Below, piece after piece: positions 42,462 to 51,432 of a DNA stretch of 51,565 nt. The DNA lies in contig CATKYJ010000032.1 in assembly GCA_949840885.1 (NCBI GenBank), positions 1 to 51,565 on the forward strand, written 5' to 3'. The notes under the pieces were generated by a model. That model was given only the letters and a program-made list of their open reading frames with translations, ran no database searches and was not told where the DNA came from. The position numbers were made by a program, and so were the translations under genes. This stretch comes from an uncultured Acetatifactor sp. (GTDB lineage: Bacteria > Bacillota > Clostridia > Lachnospirales > Lachnospiraceae). The stretch's first letter is position 1; each line of letters opens with the position of its first letter.

Positions 42462-43319
42462 TCACTTCGGATTCTGATTCTTCTTCATCTCCAGCATCAC
42501 CTGGTCTTTCATGTCCCTGGCCTTATCTTTGATCCGCGGATTCGCACTTCTGGAAGTTATGATGCTGCTCAGAAGCTTTATGGAGTTTTCAAAATCCTTG
42601 AACCTGGCTCCCAGCACGGCCAGGAGATAGTCCAGCGTAATTTCGTTCATGCCGCACAGCGGAAACATCTCTGTCTGCCTGGCCTCCGTCAGGCCTTTGT
42701 AGGCATGCTGCAGAAGCTCGTTTTCCTCCCCCTCCAGCTCCGCGATGAGTTTTTCGTCAGGCTGCTCGCTTTCCAGCAAATGCTCCCTGTAGCCTCTGAC
42801 AAGCCAGGCATATTTCAGGCATATATACGCCCTTTCGCTGTTCTTCGCGTGCTTTACCACAGCCCCCACCAGAGCCAGCTTATACCGCTGCAGCGCCTCT
42901 TCATAGGAATAAGTCTCCCCGTCATGAGGTTTGATATGGAAGTTCTGGCTGATTTTTTCCATGATCAGCTTTGCCTGGCTGGATGTAATGCCCGTAAAAT
43001 ACCGCATCAGTGCGGCATAACCGCACACAGGGCACATCACCACCTCGTACTTGGCCGCATCTATCCCCTCGTACCTGGCTCTGAGGTCCGGATCCGTGCC
43101 CAGAAGCTTTGCCCTGTTGGATTTCATGATCTTGGCAGTAAAGGAACAATCGCAAACAGGGCAGACAAAAGACCTGTCGTATATCAGCTCCTTTTCCTCC
43201 ACCTTTGGCGAGGCCGCCTGTTCATGCTTTTCTGCCTCTTTCTTTTTGGGCTCTTCAAAAAGACTCACATTCTCCAGGCTGCCCAGTCCCAGGCTCTTCA
43301 AACCCGATAAGATTCCCAT
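42462..43319 (-). CDS. DUF2225 family protein
   Basis: 285 residues from the ATG at 43319, with GGAGG 5 nt ahead; an in-frame ATG at 43331 overlaps that site. A zinc-ribbon-like pair CPVC (about 57) and CPVCGYAAL (about 95) is followed by a helical repeat-rich C-terminal part with TPR-like spacing. DUF2225 proteins occur widely in Clostridia; function unknown. Confidence 0.85.
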   Translation of the reverse strand: MGILSGLKSLGLGSLENVSLFEEPKKKEAEKHEQAASPKVEEKELIYDRSFVCPVCDCSFTAKIMKSNRAKLLGTDPDLRARYEGIDAAKYEVVMCPVCGYAALMRYFTGITSSQAKLIMEKISQNFHIKPHDGETYSYEEALQRYKLALVGAVVKHAKNSERAYICLKYAWLVRGYREHLLESEQPDEKLIAELEGEENELLQHAYKGLTEARQTEMFPLCGMNEITLDYLLAVLGARFKDFENSIKLLSSIITSRSANPRIKDKARDMKDQVMLEMKKNQNPK

Positions 43320-43452
43320 ACCGTCCTCCATCCCATAAGACTCAGCAAGTTCCCTGCCATCTCCTCACTTTTCGTCCTATTGCCCGCGAAAGCTCCCGCC
43401 CCTTTTCAGGCTGCGCCACTATGTCCATCCTCTCGTTCTAAGTCCGTCCTGC

Positions 43453-45120
43453 CTACGACTCCTTGGGCAGCACATAGGAACTCTTCAGCGACACGATGCG
43501 GTTGAACACCAAGGCATCCGGCCGGGAGTCTTTTGCGTCCACACAGAAAAAGCCCTGTCTCACAAACTGGAATCTCTCATACTTCTGCGCCCCTGCAAAA
43601 GCCGGCTCCAGATAGCAGTTGTCTCTGACCGTCAGGGAATCGGGATTCAGGTTCAGGCTTCCGTCCTCGTTGTAGACGCCTTTTTCCTCATCGATGATAT
43701 TCTCATACAGCCGCACCTTTGCGGGGACGGCAGTGGCGGCGGCCACCCAGTGGATGGTGCCCTTTACCTTTCGTCCGTCCGGGCTGTTGCCGCCCCTGGA
43801 GGCCGGGTCATAGGTGCAGTGCACCTCCGTGATTCTCCCCTCCTCATCCTTGACGCAGCCGGTGCATTTCACAAAGTAAGCGTTCATCAGGCGCACTTCA
43901 TTGCCGGGGAACATGCGGAAATACTTCTTCGGCGGCTCCTCCATGAAATCTTCGCGCTCAATATACAGTTCTCTCCCAAAGGGCACTTCCCTGCTGCCAA
44001 GAGCCTCGTTCTCGGGATTGTTCCCCACGGTCAGCATTTCGGTCTGCCCCTCAGGGTAATTGTCAATGATTAATTTCACCGGATCCAGTACTGCCATCAT
44101 GCGGGGCGCTTTGGTCTTTAAATCCTCCCGGATGCAGTACTCCAGACAAGCGTAATCCGCAATGGACTGGGCCTTGGAGACGCCGCACAGCTCCACGAAC
44201 CGCTTAATGGATTCCGGGGTAAAGCCTCTGCGCCGCAGAGCCGCAATGGACACCAGCCTGGGATCGTCCCAGCCGTCCACGATATTTTCCTGCACCAGCT
44301 TTTTGATATAGCGCTTTCCGGTGACTACATTCTTTAAATACAGCTTTGCGAACTCGATCTGCTTGGGAGGATGGGGATACTCCAGCTCCCGCACCACCCA
44401 GTCGTAGAGGGGCCTGTGATCCTCGAACTCCAGGGTGCAGATGGAATGGGTGATTCCCTCTATGGCATCCTCAATGGGATGCGCAAAGTCGTACATGGGA
44501 TAAATGCACCATGTATCTCCTGTATTGTGATGGGTCATGTGCGCCACACGGTAAATGACGGGATCTCGCATATTGATATTGGGAGAAGCCATGTCAATGC
44601 GGGCCCGCAGCACCTTTTCGCCGTCTGGGTATTTTCCGTCTTTCATCTCCTGGAACAGCTTCAGATTCTCCTCCGCGGTGCGCTTGCTGTAGGGGTCGTC
44701 CTTTCCGGCCTCAGTCAGGCTCCCCCGGTACTCCCGGATCTGCTCCGCCGTCAGATCGGATACATAGGCCTTTCCCTTTTTGATCAGCTTCACCGCCGCC
44801 TCGTACATCTGTCCGAAATAGTCGGAGGCATAGAACAGCCTGTCCTCCCAGTCGGCCCCCAGCCACTGGATGTCCTCCTTGATGGACTCCACGAACTCAA
44901 TGTCCTCCTTGGTGGGGTTGGTGTCATCAAAGCGCATGTTGAACTTGCCATTGTACTGCCTGGCCAGGCCGTAGTTGAGCAGGATGCTCTTGGCATGGCC
45001 GATATGGAGATAGCCGTTGGGCTCCGGCGGGAAGCGGGTGTGCACGGTTTCGCATACGCCCTCCGCCAGATCCTTGTCTATGATCATTTCAATAAAATTT
45101 CTGGATTCTGTATCGCTCAT
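43453..45120 (-). CDS. glnS: Glutaminyl-tRNA synthetase
   Basis: 555 residues. HIGH motif in [12 protein letters not shown] (about 38-49); the KMSKS-equivalent loop reads [12 protein letters not shown] (about 270), as in a group of clostridial enzymes; [13 protein letters not shown] and [23 protein letters not shown] are GlnRS hallmarks that separate it from GluRS. Beta-barrel anticodon domain at the C-terminus. Presence of GlnRS means that Gln-tRNA is charged directly, at least in part. Its mRNA leader of about 190 nt opens with a large three-way-junction structure. Confidence 0.95.
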   Translation of the reverse strand: MSDTESRNFIEMIIDKDLAEGVCETVHTRFPPEPNGYLHIGHAKSILLNYGLARQYNGKFNMRFDDTNPTKEDIEFVESIKEDIQWLGADWEDRLFYASDYFGQMYEAAVKLIKKGKAYVSDLTAEQIREYRGSLTEAGKDDPYSKRTAEENLKLFQEMKDGKYPDGEKVLRARIDMASPNINMRDPVIYRVAHMTHHNTGDTWCIYPMYDFAHPIEDAIEGITHSICTLEFEDHRPLYDWVVRELEYPHPPKQIEFAKLYLKNVVTGKRYIKKLVQENIVDGWDDPRLVSIAALRRRGFTPESIKRFVELCGVSKAQSIADYACLEYCIREDLKTKAPRMMAVLDPVKLIIDNYPEGQTEMLTVGNNPENEALGSREVPFGRELYIEREDFMEEPPKKYFRMFPGNEVRLMNAYFVKCTGCVKDEEGRITEVHCTYDPASRGGNSPDGRKVKGTIHWVAAATAVPAKVRLYENIIDEEKGVYNEDGSLNLNPDSLTVRDNCYLEPAFAGAQKYERFQFVRQGFFCVDAKDSRPDALVFNRIVSLKSSYVLPKES

Positions 45121-45192
45121 CTGTCAGATCCTTGCCTTTCCTGTGGTGTCTGTGGTTTTTATGGTTTTTATGCCGTGATTGCTGCAGGTTGT

Positions 45193-45308
45193 GGGCAGAG
45201 GCCCGGGGAGCCCTTGGCTCCCCGGGCTCGCTTCGCTCCTCAAATGGGCGGAGAGCCAGCTGCCCGAGCCAGCTCGGCAGCTGGTTCTCCGTCCATTTGA
45301 CTCTGCCC
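45193..45308 (-). ncRNA. Three-way-junction RNA at the 5' end of the glnS mRNA
   Basis: Closing stem: 45193-45200 with 45301-45308 (8 bp). Hairpin A: GCCCGGGGAGCC (45201-45212) with GGCTCCCCGGGC (45216-45227), 3-nt loop. Hairpin B: 45241-45269 with 45272-45299, about 28 pairs with one bulge and two G-U pairs. Only 13 nt (45228-45240) join the hairpins. The glnS promoter puts the transcript start just before it. No T-box core and no T run are present, so a new kind of leader or a palindromic mobile repeat is possible. Confidence 0.65.
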
Positions 45309-45317
45309 TTTGCGGAC

Positions 45318-45347
45318 ATTATATCATATCCCCGCGATGTCTTTCAA
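45318..45347 (-). promoter_or_regulatory. glnS promoter
   Basis: Minus strand TTGAAA (45347-45342), 18 nt, TATAAT (45323-45318). Expected start near 45311, 3 nt before the structured leader. Confidence 0.7.
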
Positions 45348-45446
45348 TAAAATTCCGTGCATTCCCGAAAAAATCTGCACAAAGTCTGCACAGCCTGCGG
45401 ATTTTCCACGGTATCTCTGCGAAATCTCCGGGAATGCATGCTTTTT

Positions 45447-45938
45447 TCAGGATTCCGGCAATTCCAGGATTTCCGCCTTTGCGGCAGTTGCGATACAGAC
45501 ATAGAGTTTATCCGTATACCGCCCTGTAGTGCAGAAATGCTCCATGACATACTTGGCTGACAGGGGCATCTCCAGGGAAAGGATGTCGCCTAAGGGAAAC
45601 CATCTGCATGTGCCCTCATTGGAGACAATGTTGTCGTCCACCTCTTCCTTTATGTCCGCAAAAAAGTAATAGTTCTGCCGGATCTCCCCCTTTGTATTCC
45701 GCAGGGCAATGTAGCGCAGCGCCAGATTCTCCACGTCCTCCGGCGCCAGCCCCAGTTCCTCTTTCAACTCCCTCAGTATGCACGCTCTGGCATCGTTCAG
45801 TTCGTCCCTTTCAAAGTGGCCGCCCGCCGAGCCCGTCCACACGTTGTTGACCACTCTTCCGCCCTGCCTGTAGAGGACGAGCACCTTTTCGCCCCGAAAC
45901 AGGTATATGGCCGTCATATTTCTTAATTTTCCATCCAT
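45447..45938 (-). CDS. Nudix hydrolase
   Basis: 163 residues. The Nudix box is complete: GGHFERDELNDARACILRELKEELGL fits G-x5-E-x7-R-E-x-x-E-E-x-G (about 39-64). Likely hydrolyses an oxidised or modified nucleoside diphosphate derivative; MutT-like 8-oxo-dGTP pyrophosphohydrolase is the usual guess. It ends about 100 nt ahead of the glnS promoter. A few in-frame Met choices exist near the start (45938 or 45917). Confidence 0.88.
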   Translation of the reverse strand: MDGKLRNMTAIYLFRGEKVLVLYRQGGRVVNNVWTGSAGGHFERDELNDARACILRELKEELGLAPEDVENLALRYIALRNTKGEIRQNYYFFADIKEEVDDNIVSNEGTCRWFPLGDILSLEMPLSAKYVMEHFCTTGRYTDKLYVCIATAAKAEILELPES

Positions 45939-46038
45939 AGCTTATCCCCCGGCTCTCTTTTGATGTTTCAGCCCCTTTCCGGTCTGATCCGATTCCTGCC
46001 CAAAAAACGCTCCTCGTATACGGCTCCCCATACAATGC

Positions 46039-46069
46039 TTCAAGGACCATGTTGTCCACAGTCCTTGAA
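46039..46069. other. 9-bp hairpin between purH and the Nudix gene
   Basis: TTCAAGGAC (46039-46047) pairs with GTCCTTGAA (46061-46069). It may end the purine transcript; there is no T run. Confidence 0.4.
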
Positions 46070-46153
46070 ATGTCTTACCATAGCGGCGCCGGCACAAATT
46101 CCTTGCGGCTTGTCTGCGCATCTTCCTGCCGGAGCGAAATACTCAAGTTAAAC

Positions 46154-47332
46154 TCAATGATGGAACAGCCGGATTCCGGTAAAGGCCATCATCATCCCGT
46201 ACTTATCGCAGCACTCTATTACCGCGTCATCCCGCACGGAACCGCCGGGCTGGGCGATATACTGCACGCCGCTCTTGTGGGCTCTCTCGATATTGTCCGA
46301 GAACGGGAAGAATGCGTCGGACCCCAAAGTGACGTCTTTCATCTGGTCCAGCCATGCCCGCTTCTCCTCCCTGGTAAAGACAGGGGGCTTCACCTTGAAG
46401 ACTTTCTCCCAGGCGCCGTCCGCCAGCACGTCCATGTATTCGTCCCCGATGTAGACGTCGATGGCATTGTCCCTGTCCGGCCTGCCCAGCTTGTCCACGA
46501 ACTGCAGTCCCAGCACCTGGGGAGACTGGCGCAGGAACCAGTTGTCCGCCTTGGTGCCTGCCAGCCTGGTGCAGTGGATGCGGGACTGCTGCCCCGCGCC
46601 GATGCCGATGGCCTGGCCTCCTTTCACATAGCAGACGGAATTGGACTGGGTATATTTCAGGGTAATCAGCGCGATTTTTAAGTCGATCATCGCGTCTTGC
46701 GGAATCTCCTTGTTCGCCGTGACGATGTTGGAAAGCAGGTCGCCGTTCACATCCAGTTCATTGCGGCCCTGCTCAAACGTAATGCCGTAGACCTGCTTCC
46801 TCTCCACAGGGGCCGGGACGTAGGAGGCATCGATCTGGATAACATTATAGCTGCCGCCTTTCTTGGCCTTTAACAGCGCCAGCGCCTCCTCGGTATAGCC
46901 CGGAGCGATACAGCCGTCGGAAACCTCCCGCTTGATGAGCCGGGCCGTGTCCTTGTCGCAGACATCTGACAGAGCGATGAAGTCGCCAAAGGAGGACATC
47001 CTGTCGGCTCCTCTGGCTCTGGCATAAGCGCAGGCCAGCGGAGAGAGTTCCCCTAAGTCCGACACCCAGTAGATTTTCGCCAGGGTCTCGTCCAAGGGCA
47101 GGCCTACCGCCGCGCCTGCGGGGGAGACATGCTTGAAAGAGGTGGCGGCGGGCAGGCCCGTGGCGGCTTTCAGCTCTCTCACCAGCTGCCAGCCGTTAAA
47201 GGCGTCCAGGAAATTGATATAGCCCGGTCTGCCGTTGAGCACGGTTACAGGAAGTTCGCTTCCGTCCTCCATGTAGATTCTGGAGGGTTTCTGGTTGGGA
47301 TTGCATCCGTATTTCAGTTGAATTTCATTCAT
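46154..47332 (-). CDS. purH: AICAR formyltransferase (PurH C-domain only)
   Basis: 392 residues from MNEIQLKYG at 47332. It matches the AICAR transformylase half of PurH: KYGCNPNQKPSRIY, the SFKHVSPAGAA motif with catalytic Lys-His, SNSVCYVKGGQAIGIGAGQQSR and SDAFFPFSDNIERA. The N-terminal IMP cyclohydrolase domain of bifunctional PurH is missing; a separate PurO-type cyclohydrolase gene lies 65 nt upstream, so the two genes share the last two steps of IMP synthesis. AAAGGA lies about 9 nt ahead of the start. Confidence 0.93.
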   Translation of the reverse strand: MNEIQLKYGCNPNQKPSRIYMEDGSELPVTVLNGRPGYINFLDAFNGWQLVRELKAATGLPAATSFKHVSPAGAAVGLPLDETLAKIYWVSDLGELSPLACAYARARGADRMSSFGDFIALSDVCDKDTARLIKREVSDGCIAPGYTEEALALLKAKKGGSYNVIQIDASYVPAPVERKQVYGITFEQGRNELDVNGDLLSNIVTANKEIPQDAMIDLKIALITLKYTQSNSVCYVKGGQAIGIGAGQQSRIHCTRLAGTKADNWFLRQSPQVLGLQFVDKLGRPDRDNAIDVYIGDEYMDVLADGAWEKVFKVKPPVFTREEKRAWLDQMKDVTLGSDAFFPFSDNIERAHKSGVQYIAQPGGSVRDDAVIECCDKYGMMMAFTGIRLFHH

Positions 47333-47397
47333 GGTTTTGTTTTCCTTTCGTGAAGCGTTTGCCTTTCTGACGGTTCTTTTTTCATTGGTTCCGGTTT

Positions 47398-48120
47398 TCA
47401 CTGGTTCTTATTAAAGATGCGGGTCTCGTACTGCCCTGTGGCAATGTCGATGAAGCGGACGAACAGGGAGACCTTGTTCTCCTCGTTCAGGCTCTCCCAC
47501 AGCATCCCCGCAAAGCTGTCGATGTCGCCCTGGACAGCCACTTTCTTCGGCTCCCCCCGGAAGCTGGGCAGGGGATCGCCGTCATGCATATAGGTATGGA
47601 GGAAGCACCCCTCTCCGTCAGCCGGATTGTCGTAAGTAAAGGTGTACCTGTTGCAGCAGGCAGGGTCTCCGTCATTGCTCTTTAAGATGGACATGCAGTA
47701 GTCGAATTTGCCTCCTGCCAGACGCACCAGGCCGGAAATCCTTGGCGTGTAGTTGGGGCCGTCCGGCTCAAACTGGCGGCTGCGCAGGGACTGCTCGAAC
47801 GTAAACCCCCGGGAAAGGCCGTCATAGATGGTGTCCGTCTGGTCTCCGTTTGTGACAATTATGTCTGTCTGTCCGTCCGGCGAAGCCAGCACCCGCACCG
47901 GGGCGTAAATCACCAGGCTGGGATCCGTGAGTTTTTCCGGATCAAATGCCTGGGTGCGGATCCCCTCTCCCTCCGTGACAAAGACCCGGTTGCGGCTGTT
48001 GGTGCTCCTGCCCATGATGAAGTAGGCGATAGCTGCCTTTTTGCCGTCAGCGGAGCGCCCGATGACGATTCCTCTGCCGGGGTAGGCGTTGTTTTTCAGT
48101 TCCTGTTCCAGTTGCATCAT
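47398..48120 (-). CDS. purO: IMP cyclohydrolase, PurO type
   Basis: 240 residues from the first of two ATG codons at 48120, with GGAGGG 7 nt ahead; the frame continues upstream to 48396, but that part reads repeat DNA. NNAYPGRGIVIGRSADG at the start and YNPADGEGCFLHTY-like segments (TFTYDNPADGEG) fit the archaeal-type IMP cyclohydrolase fold. It closes the purine ring of FAICAR. Neighbour of AICAR formyltransferase on the same strand. Confidence 0.88.
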   Translation of the reverse strand: MMQLEQELKNNAYPGRGIVIGRSADGKKAAIAYFIMGRSTNSRNRVFVTEGEGIRTQAFDPEKLTDPSLVIYAPVRVLASPDGQTDIIVTNGDQTDTIYDGLSRGFTFEQSLRSRQFEPDGPNYTPRISGLVRLAGGKFDYCMSILKSNDGDPACCNRYTFTYDNPADGEGCFLHTYMHDGDPLPSFRGEPKKVAVQGDIDSFAGMLWESLNEENKVSLFVRFIDIATGQYETRIFNKNQ

Positions 48121-48159
48121 GCTTTTTCCCTCCTGATTCAAAGTTTCACATCCACTCGC

Positions 48160-48373
48160 CCTGTGACGGGAGGCCGGGCGTCCTGCGCCCCGCCGGCTCC
48201 GTTGTCCGGACGGTTCGCCCTCGCGGCAGTCGTCAAATGTGCATGCAAGCATGCCCACTTGACTCATTGCTCGCGGGAATAAAATAGCCTGCGGCAAGCT
48301 GCGGGACATTTGACCCTCGCGGCGTAACTGTCCGTGCAGGCATGTCCGCCCGGCTCGTTGCCCGCAGGAACAA
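48160..48373. repeat. Array of diverged palindromic repeat units
   Basis: In the 513-nt gap upstream of purO, three related units follow one another: a worn one (about 48160-48215), an intact one (48218-48282) and another worn one (48314-48373). The intact unit is 64/65 identical to 51209-51273. Consensus opens CCCTCGCGGC and closes GCTCGCGGGAATAA around a GTCAAATG/CACTTGAC stem. The rest of the gap holds a purO promoter and no gene. Confidence 0.75.
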
Positions 48374-48541
48374 AAACGCCGGCCCCCAGGCGTCACAAGT
48401 TGAGTGTGCCCAGACGGTCGGCTTCTTACGGCTGCACTCCCTGTGGGTCATCCCACTTCCGTCAGTCATGCAGTTCTTTCCTTACCTTGATTCTGTTTTG
48501 TCCGCGGCCTCCGGCTTTTTGCGGAATGTGCGGATATGTTT

Positions 48542-48570
48542 ATCTTACATGTTCTTTGCGGAATTTGCAA
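48542..48570 (-). promoter_or_regulatory. Possible promoter of purO-purH
   Basis: Minus strand TTGCAA (48570-48565), 17 nt, TAAGAT (48547-48542). It would give a leader of more than 400 nt crossing the repeat array; that length is odd and a nearer promoter may exist. Confidence 0.4.
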
Positions 48571-48633
48571 GGATATTTCTTGGGTTTTGGCGAATTTTTT
48601 ATGTGCAATTTTTCTATGCCTCCATCCGCCATT

Positions 48634-49848
48634 TTAATACAGTTCCTGTTCCAACAGGAAATCCGCCACATGCATGGTTCTGATTCCTTCATAGTTGCCC
48701 CCTGCAAACTCATCCGTCCGGAGGACATATTTCGGATAATTGTCCGGAATTGACAGCAAATTTCCATACTCCCTCTGTTCGGTCTCTTTCCGTCCAATCA
48801 GCTGGCATATCTGAATATAGAGTTTTTCATTTTTTCTGGTGGCCACAAAATCAACTTCGGCATAATCCAGCTTTCCCACAAAGACATCATATCCCCGGCG
48901 CAGCAATTCCATATATACGATGTTCTCCAACATACTGGCCACGGCATCTTCGCTGTATCCCAGAATGGCAAAACGCAGCGACGTATCCGCAAGATAGAAC
49001 TTCTCCTGGGTCTTCAGGATTTCCTTTCCCTTTATGTCATATCTGGAACAGCGATGCAGTAGATACGCTGTCTCCAACTTGCTCAAATAGCTGTACACTG
49101 TTTCGGGATCCATCTGGCGGTTCTGGCTCTTCAGATACTTTGAGAGCGTCAAAGCAGAAAATGTCTGCCCTACATTGGAAAACACATATTTTACCACTCG
49201 TTCCAGCTGATCGACTTTTCGAATCCGGTTTCGTCTGACAATGTCCGTGAAGATGGTGGAATTGTAGATGTCTTTCACAATGGTATATACCTCTTCATCG
49301 CTGTATTCTTTCAGTTGAAGCGCCGGAAAACCTCCCATTCGGACGTAGCGCCAAAATTCCTGATAGCAATTGTCCGGCTCAGTGTATTCCCTCCTGAAGT
49401 TCAGATATTCCCCAAAGGACAGCGGATAGATGCGGAAAGAAATGTACCTGCCTGTCAGATATGTGGAAATCTCCGAGGACATCATCCGGGAATTCGAGCC
49501 TGTCACGAAAACATCCACATCAAAATCCGTCATGAATGAATTAACCGCTTTCTCCCAGTCCTCGATTTCCTGTATCTCATCCAGAAACAAATAGCTTCTT
49601 TGACCTTGCGGAATACATTTCTTTATTTCTTTGTACAGCTTCGATACAGTGTCGATTTCCTCGTACTGCATACTGTCAAATCTATAGAAAAAAATCCGTT
49701 CCGGCTGAATGCCCCTCTTCTTCAGATATTCCTGCAGCATCAGGAGAATCGTGGATTTGCCGCACCGGCGCACGCCAGTCAATATCTTTATAAACGGGGC
49801 ATCAATGAACGGGATTATTTTATCCATGTACTGCTTACGGTAAATCAT
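48634..49848 (-). CDS. AAA ATPase with DUF4143 C-terminal domain
   Basis: 404 residues from the ATG at 49848, with AAGGAG ahead; a TTG at 49872 is possible. Walker A is TGVRRCGKST (about 27-36), Walker B YLFLDEIQE (about 88), sensor VTGSNSRMMSSEISTYLTGR. The DUF4143 domain follows, with a PD-(D/E)XK-like end (YAEVDFVATRKNEKLYIQIC). These ATPases are common, often mobile, and of uncertain function (chaperone, toxin-like or defence roles have been suggested). It stands at the edge of a decayed region. Confidence 0.9.
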   Translation of the reverse strand: MIYRKQYMDKIIPFIDAPFIKILTGVRRCGKSTILLMLQEYLKKRGIQPERIFFYRFDSMQYEEIDTVSKLYKEIKKCIPQGQRSYLFLDEIQEIEDWEKAVNSFMTDFDVDVFVTGSNSRMMSSEISTYLTGRYISFRIYPLSFGEYLNFRREYTEPDNCYQEFWRYVRMGGFPALQLKEYSDEEVYTIVKDIYNSTIFTDIVRRNRIRKVDQLERVVKYVFSNVGQTFSALTLSKYLKSQNRQMDPETVYSYLSKLETAYLLHRCSRYDIKGKEILKTQEKFYLADTSLRFAILGYSEDAVASMLENIVYMELLRRGYDVFVGKLDYAEVDFVATRKNEKLYIQICQLIGRKETEQREYGNLLSIPDNYPKYVLRTDEFAGGNYEGIRTMHVADFLLEQELY

Positions 49849-50250
49849 TCGACATGTCTCCTTGTCTCCCAATTTATGGTTTTGGGGCTGTCTGGTTTAT
49901 TCAGGGGATGTTATATATTATATCCTGTTTTTTTGATATTATCAACAATTTATCGGAGTATAATCGGATAAAATCTTTATCCGGCTTCTGGTAGAATGGT
50001 ACGATAGTTTTACATCCGGAAATCAAAGGGATATCTATCATCCCGGGTCCATTCTGAACTACCTGAAGACGGGCAACCTATCCACCTAAGCACCAGCTCC
50101 AACAGCCTAATCGGAAAACTGGTTCAGAAAGGAACTTTCCAGACAGAATAAAAATCAGGCACTTTGCTGCCAACGCTTATTATTTTAAGAACCATATTAG
50201 CCAAACATCTGTCCTAGAAAAACGGTTGCGTATAATCAATATCCAATGGA
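49849..50250. other. Gap with hairpin and no clear gene
   Basis: About 400 nt. CGGATAAA and TTTATCCG form an 8-bp stem at about 49963-49981. From about 50030 to 50150 all plus-strand frames are short and broken by stops (for example one ending LIGKLVQKGTFQTE), as in a worn gene. TATAAT-like sequence lies near 50235 ahead of a small ORF. Confidence 0.4.
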
Positions 50251-50463
50251 ATGAGAAAACAGAGAAAAATCTTCAAAGCCCAAAATCATAGGATTGAACA
50301 AGAGTCATATTCCTTGAATATACTTAGACACTACGAGTTGGATGACAGAAACCTTGTTGCGCTGAATACGGACGAACATTTGAAAATGAGGGAAGAGTTT
50401 CGCAAAAGGCATGAGGAGACGATTCAAGCGGTAAGGAAAGTCATCTCACAAGGGATGGCTTGA
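50251..50463 (+). CDS. Hypothetical 70-residue protein
   Basis: Highly charged, mostly helical small protein (MRKQRKIFKAQNHRIEQES ... EEFRKRHEETIQAVRKVIS). No signal or membrane segment, no clear ribosome site. A 9-bp hairpin follows the stop (50472-50498). It may be a real small cytoplasmic protein or the tail of a decayed gene. Confidence 0.35.
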   Translation: MRKQRKIFKAQNHRIEQESYSLNILRHYELDDRNLVALNTDEHLKMREEFRKRHEETIQAVRKVISQGMA

Positions 50464-50561
50464 GAACGTAAGCCTCTCTGGATGCACACCCAGGGAGGTG
50501 CGACACCCCCAATACATAATGCATATATGTTTGCCATGACTGGTAAACATACTTATATCTC

Positions 50562-50828
50562 TCAAGAATTACTGGTAAGCAGCCTAAATGCTTTCTTCAG
50601 CATTTCTAATCCTTTCTTATTACTTGGATTTCTGTGGTTTATTAAAACAAACAGCATATTAGGCACCAAGCAACAGATAACTAACTTAATCACTATCGCC
50701 TGGAATCCATAAAACGGTAATATATTACAAATCATATATGTAATCACCCCTAGGATTCCAGCTTCAAAAATATATAAGAGCATTTGCAAATAATACTTAA
50801 TTTCACTCTTCAAAAAGTAGAATTTCAC
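50562..50828 (-). pseudogene. C-terminal fragment of a polysaccharide flippase-like protein
   Basis: 88 residues with two membrane segments (about 15-38 and 43-62) and a basic tail. The pattern FEAGILGVITYMICN ... IVIKLVICCLVPNMLFVLINHRNP resembles the last two helices of Wzx/MATE-type O-antigen flippases. The upstream 400 or so residues are missing, so it is a remnant. Confidence 0.45.
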
Positions 50829-50852
50829 TTTTTTATATGATAATACTCCAAT

Positions 50853-51239
50853 TTATTTTAATTTATATCGTCTGTTTCTGTTCTCTCCCAATACCTCTAC
50901 CTGGTCTTCGGCCACCAGCATCTTCAATAATTCCCGAGTCCTGGAAGCTTTCAGCCCGATACTTTCGGCGATGATGTCCGCAGAGTACTCCACCCCCGCC
51001 TCCATGCACTGCAGAATCTGCTGAAGTCTTTCCCTGGTTTTAGTCGTTTTTTTATCGCCGATTTTTATCGCCGATTTTTTATCGCCGTTATCCCCTGCAT
51101 TCCTCCCAACGCTCTGTGCTGCCCGCTCTGATCTCGCCTCAATCAAAGACCCCGCTGCAAGCAATGGGGTATCAATCTTGCAGCGCTGCAGAGCAGCGGG
51201 GTATTTGACCCTCGCGGCATTCGTCAAATGTGCATGCAA
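50853..51239 (-). pseudogene. Winged-helix C-terminal fragment
   Basis: The last 70 residues (RERLQQILQCMEAGVEYSADIIAESIGLKASRTRELLKMLVAEDQ, ending VEVLGENRNRRYKLK) look like the C-terminal winged helix of ATP-binding (AlbA_2/AAA_4 type) regulators. The middle has a short tandem IKIGDKKS/T repeat. The first 20 residues are read from the palindromic repeat 51209-51273, so the original 5' part has been lost. Confidence 0.55.
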
Positions 51240-51273
51240 GCATGCCCACTTGACTCATTGCTCGCGGGAATAA
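51209..51273. repeat. 65-nt palindromic repeat, second intact copy
   Basis: One mismatch (position 12) to 48218-48282. Core: GTCAAATG and CACTTGAC around GCATGC-AA-GCATGC. It interrupts the 5' end of the winged-helix fragment. Confidence 0.8.
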
Positions 51274-51382
51274 GCCAATTTATGTACAATGCATTCCTGA
51301 CGGACGCGCCAACGGTTTCCCCAGTGATGTTTTGTAAAGGACTTTTTAATCATATTCACAGAAAATTTACATTTCAGGGCAA

Positions 51383-51421
51383 AAAATAGAGCCAGGAACC
51401 TTTTTTTTAGATTCCCGGCTC
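51383..51421 (-). terminator. Intrinsic terminator after the Rpn-like gene
   Basis: GAGCCGGGAA (51421-51412) pairs with TTCCTGGCTC (51398-51389), then TATTTTTT on the minus strand. Confidence 0.8.
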
Positions 51422-51432
51422 CATGACTCTGC

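Noticed and set aside
41601..43310. 569-residue plus-strand open frame opposite the MocR and DUF2225 genes
   Set aside because: Both minus-strand genes have clear domains; the plus frame spans their junction and resembles nothing.
45193..45308. glnS leader as a T-box
   Set aside because: No GGTGGTACCGCG-like core, no terminator T run and no stem I pattern.
47398..48396. Longer PurO frame from 48396
   Set aside because: The extra 92 codons are read from the palindromic repeat array; GGAGGG supports 48120.
50030..50150. Short frame ending LIGKLVQKGTFQTE as a gene
   Set aside because: Stops in all frames and no start; at most a worn remnant.
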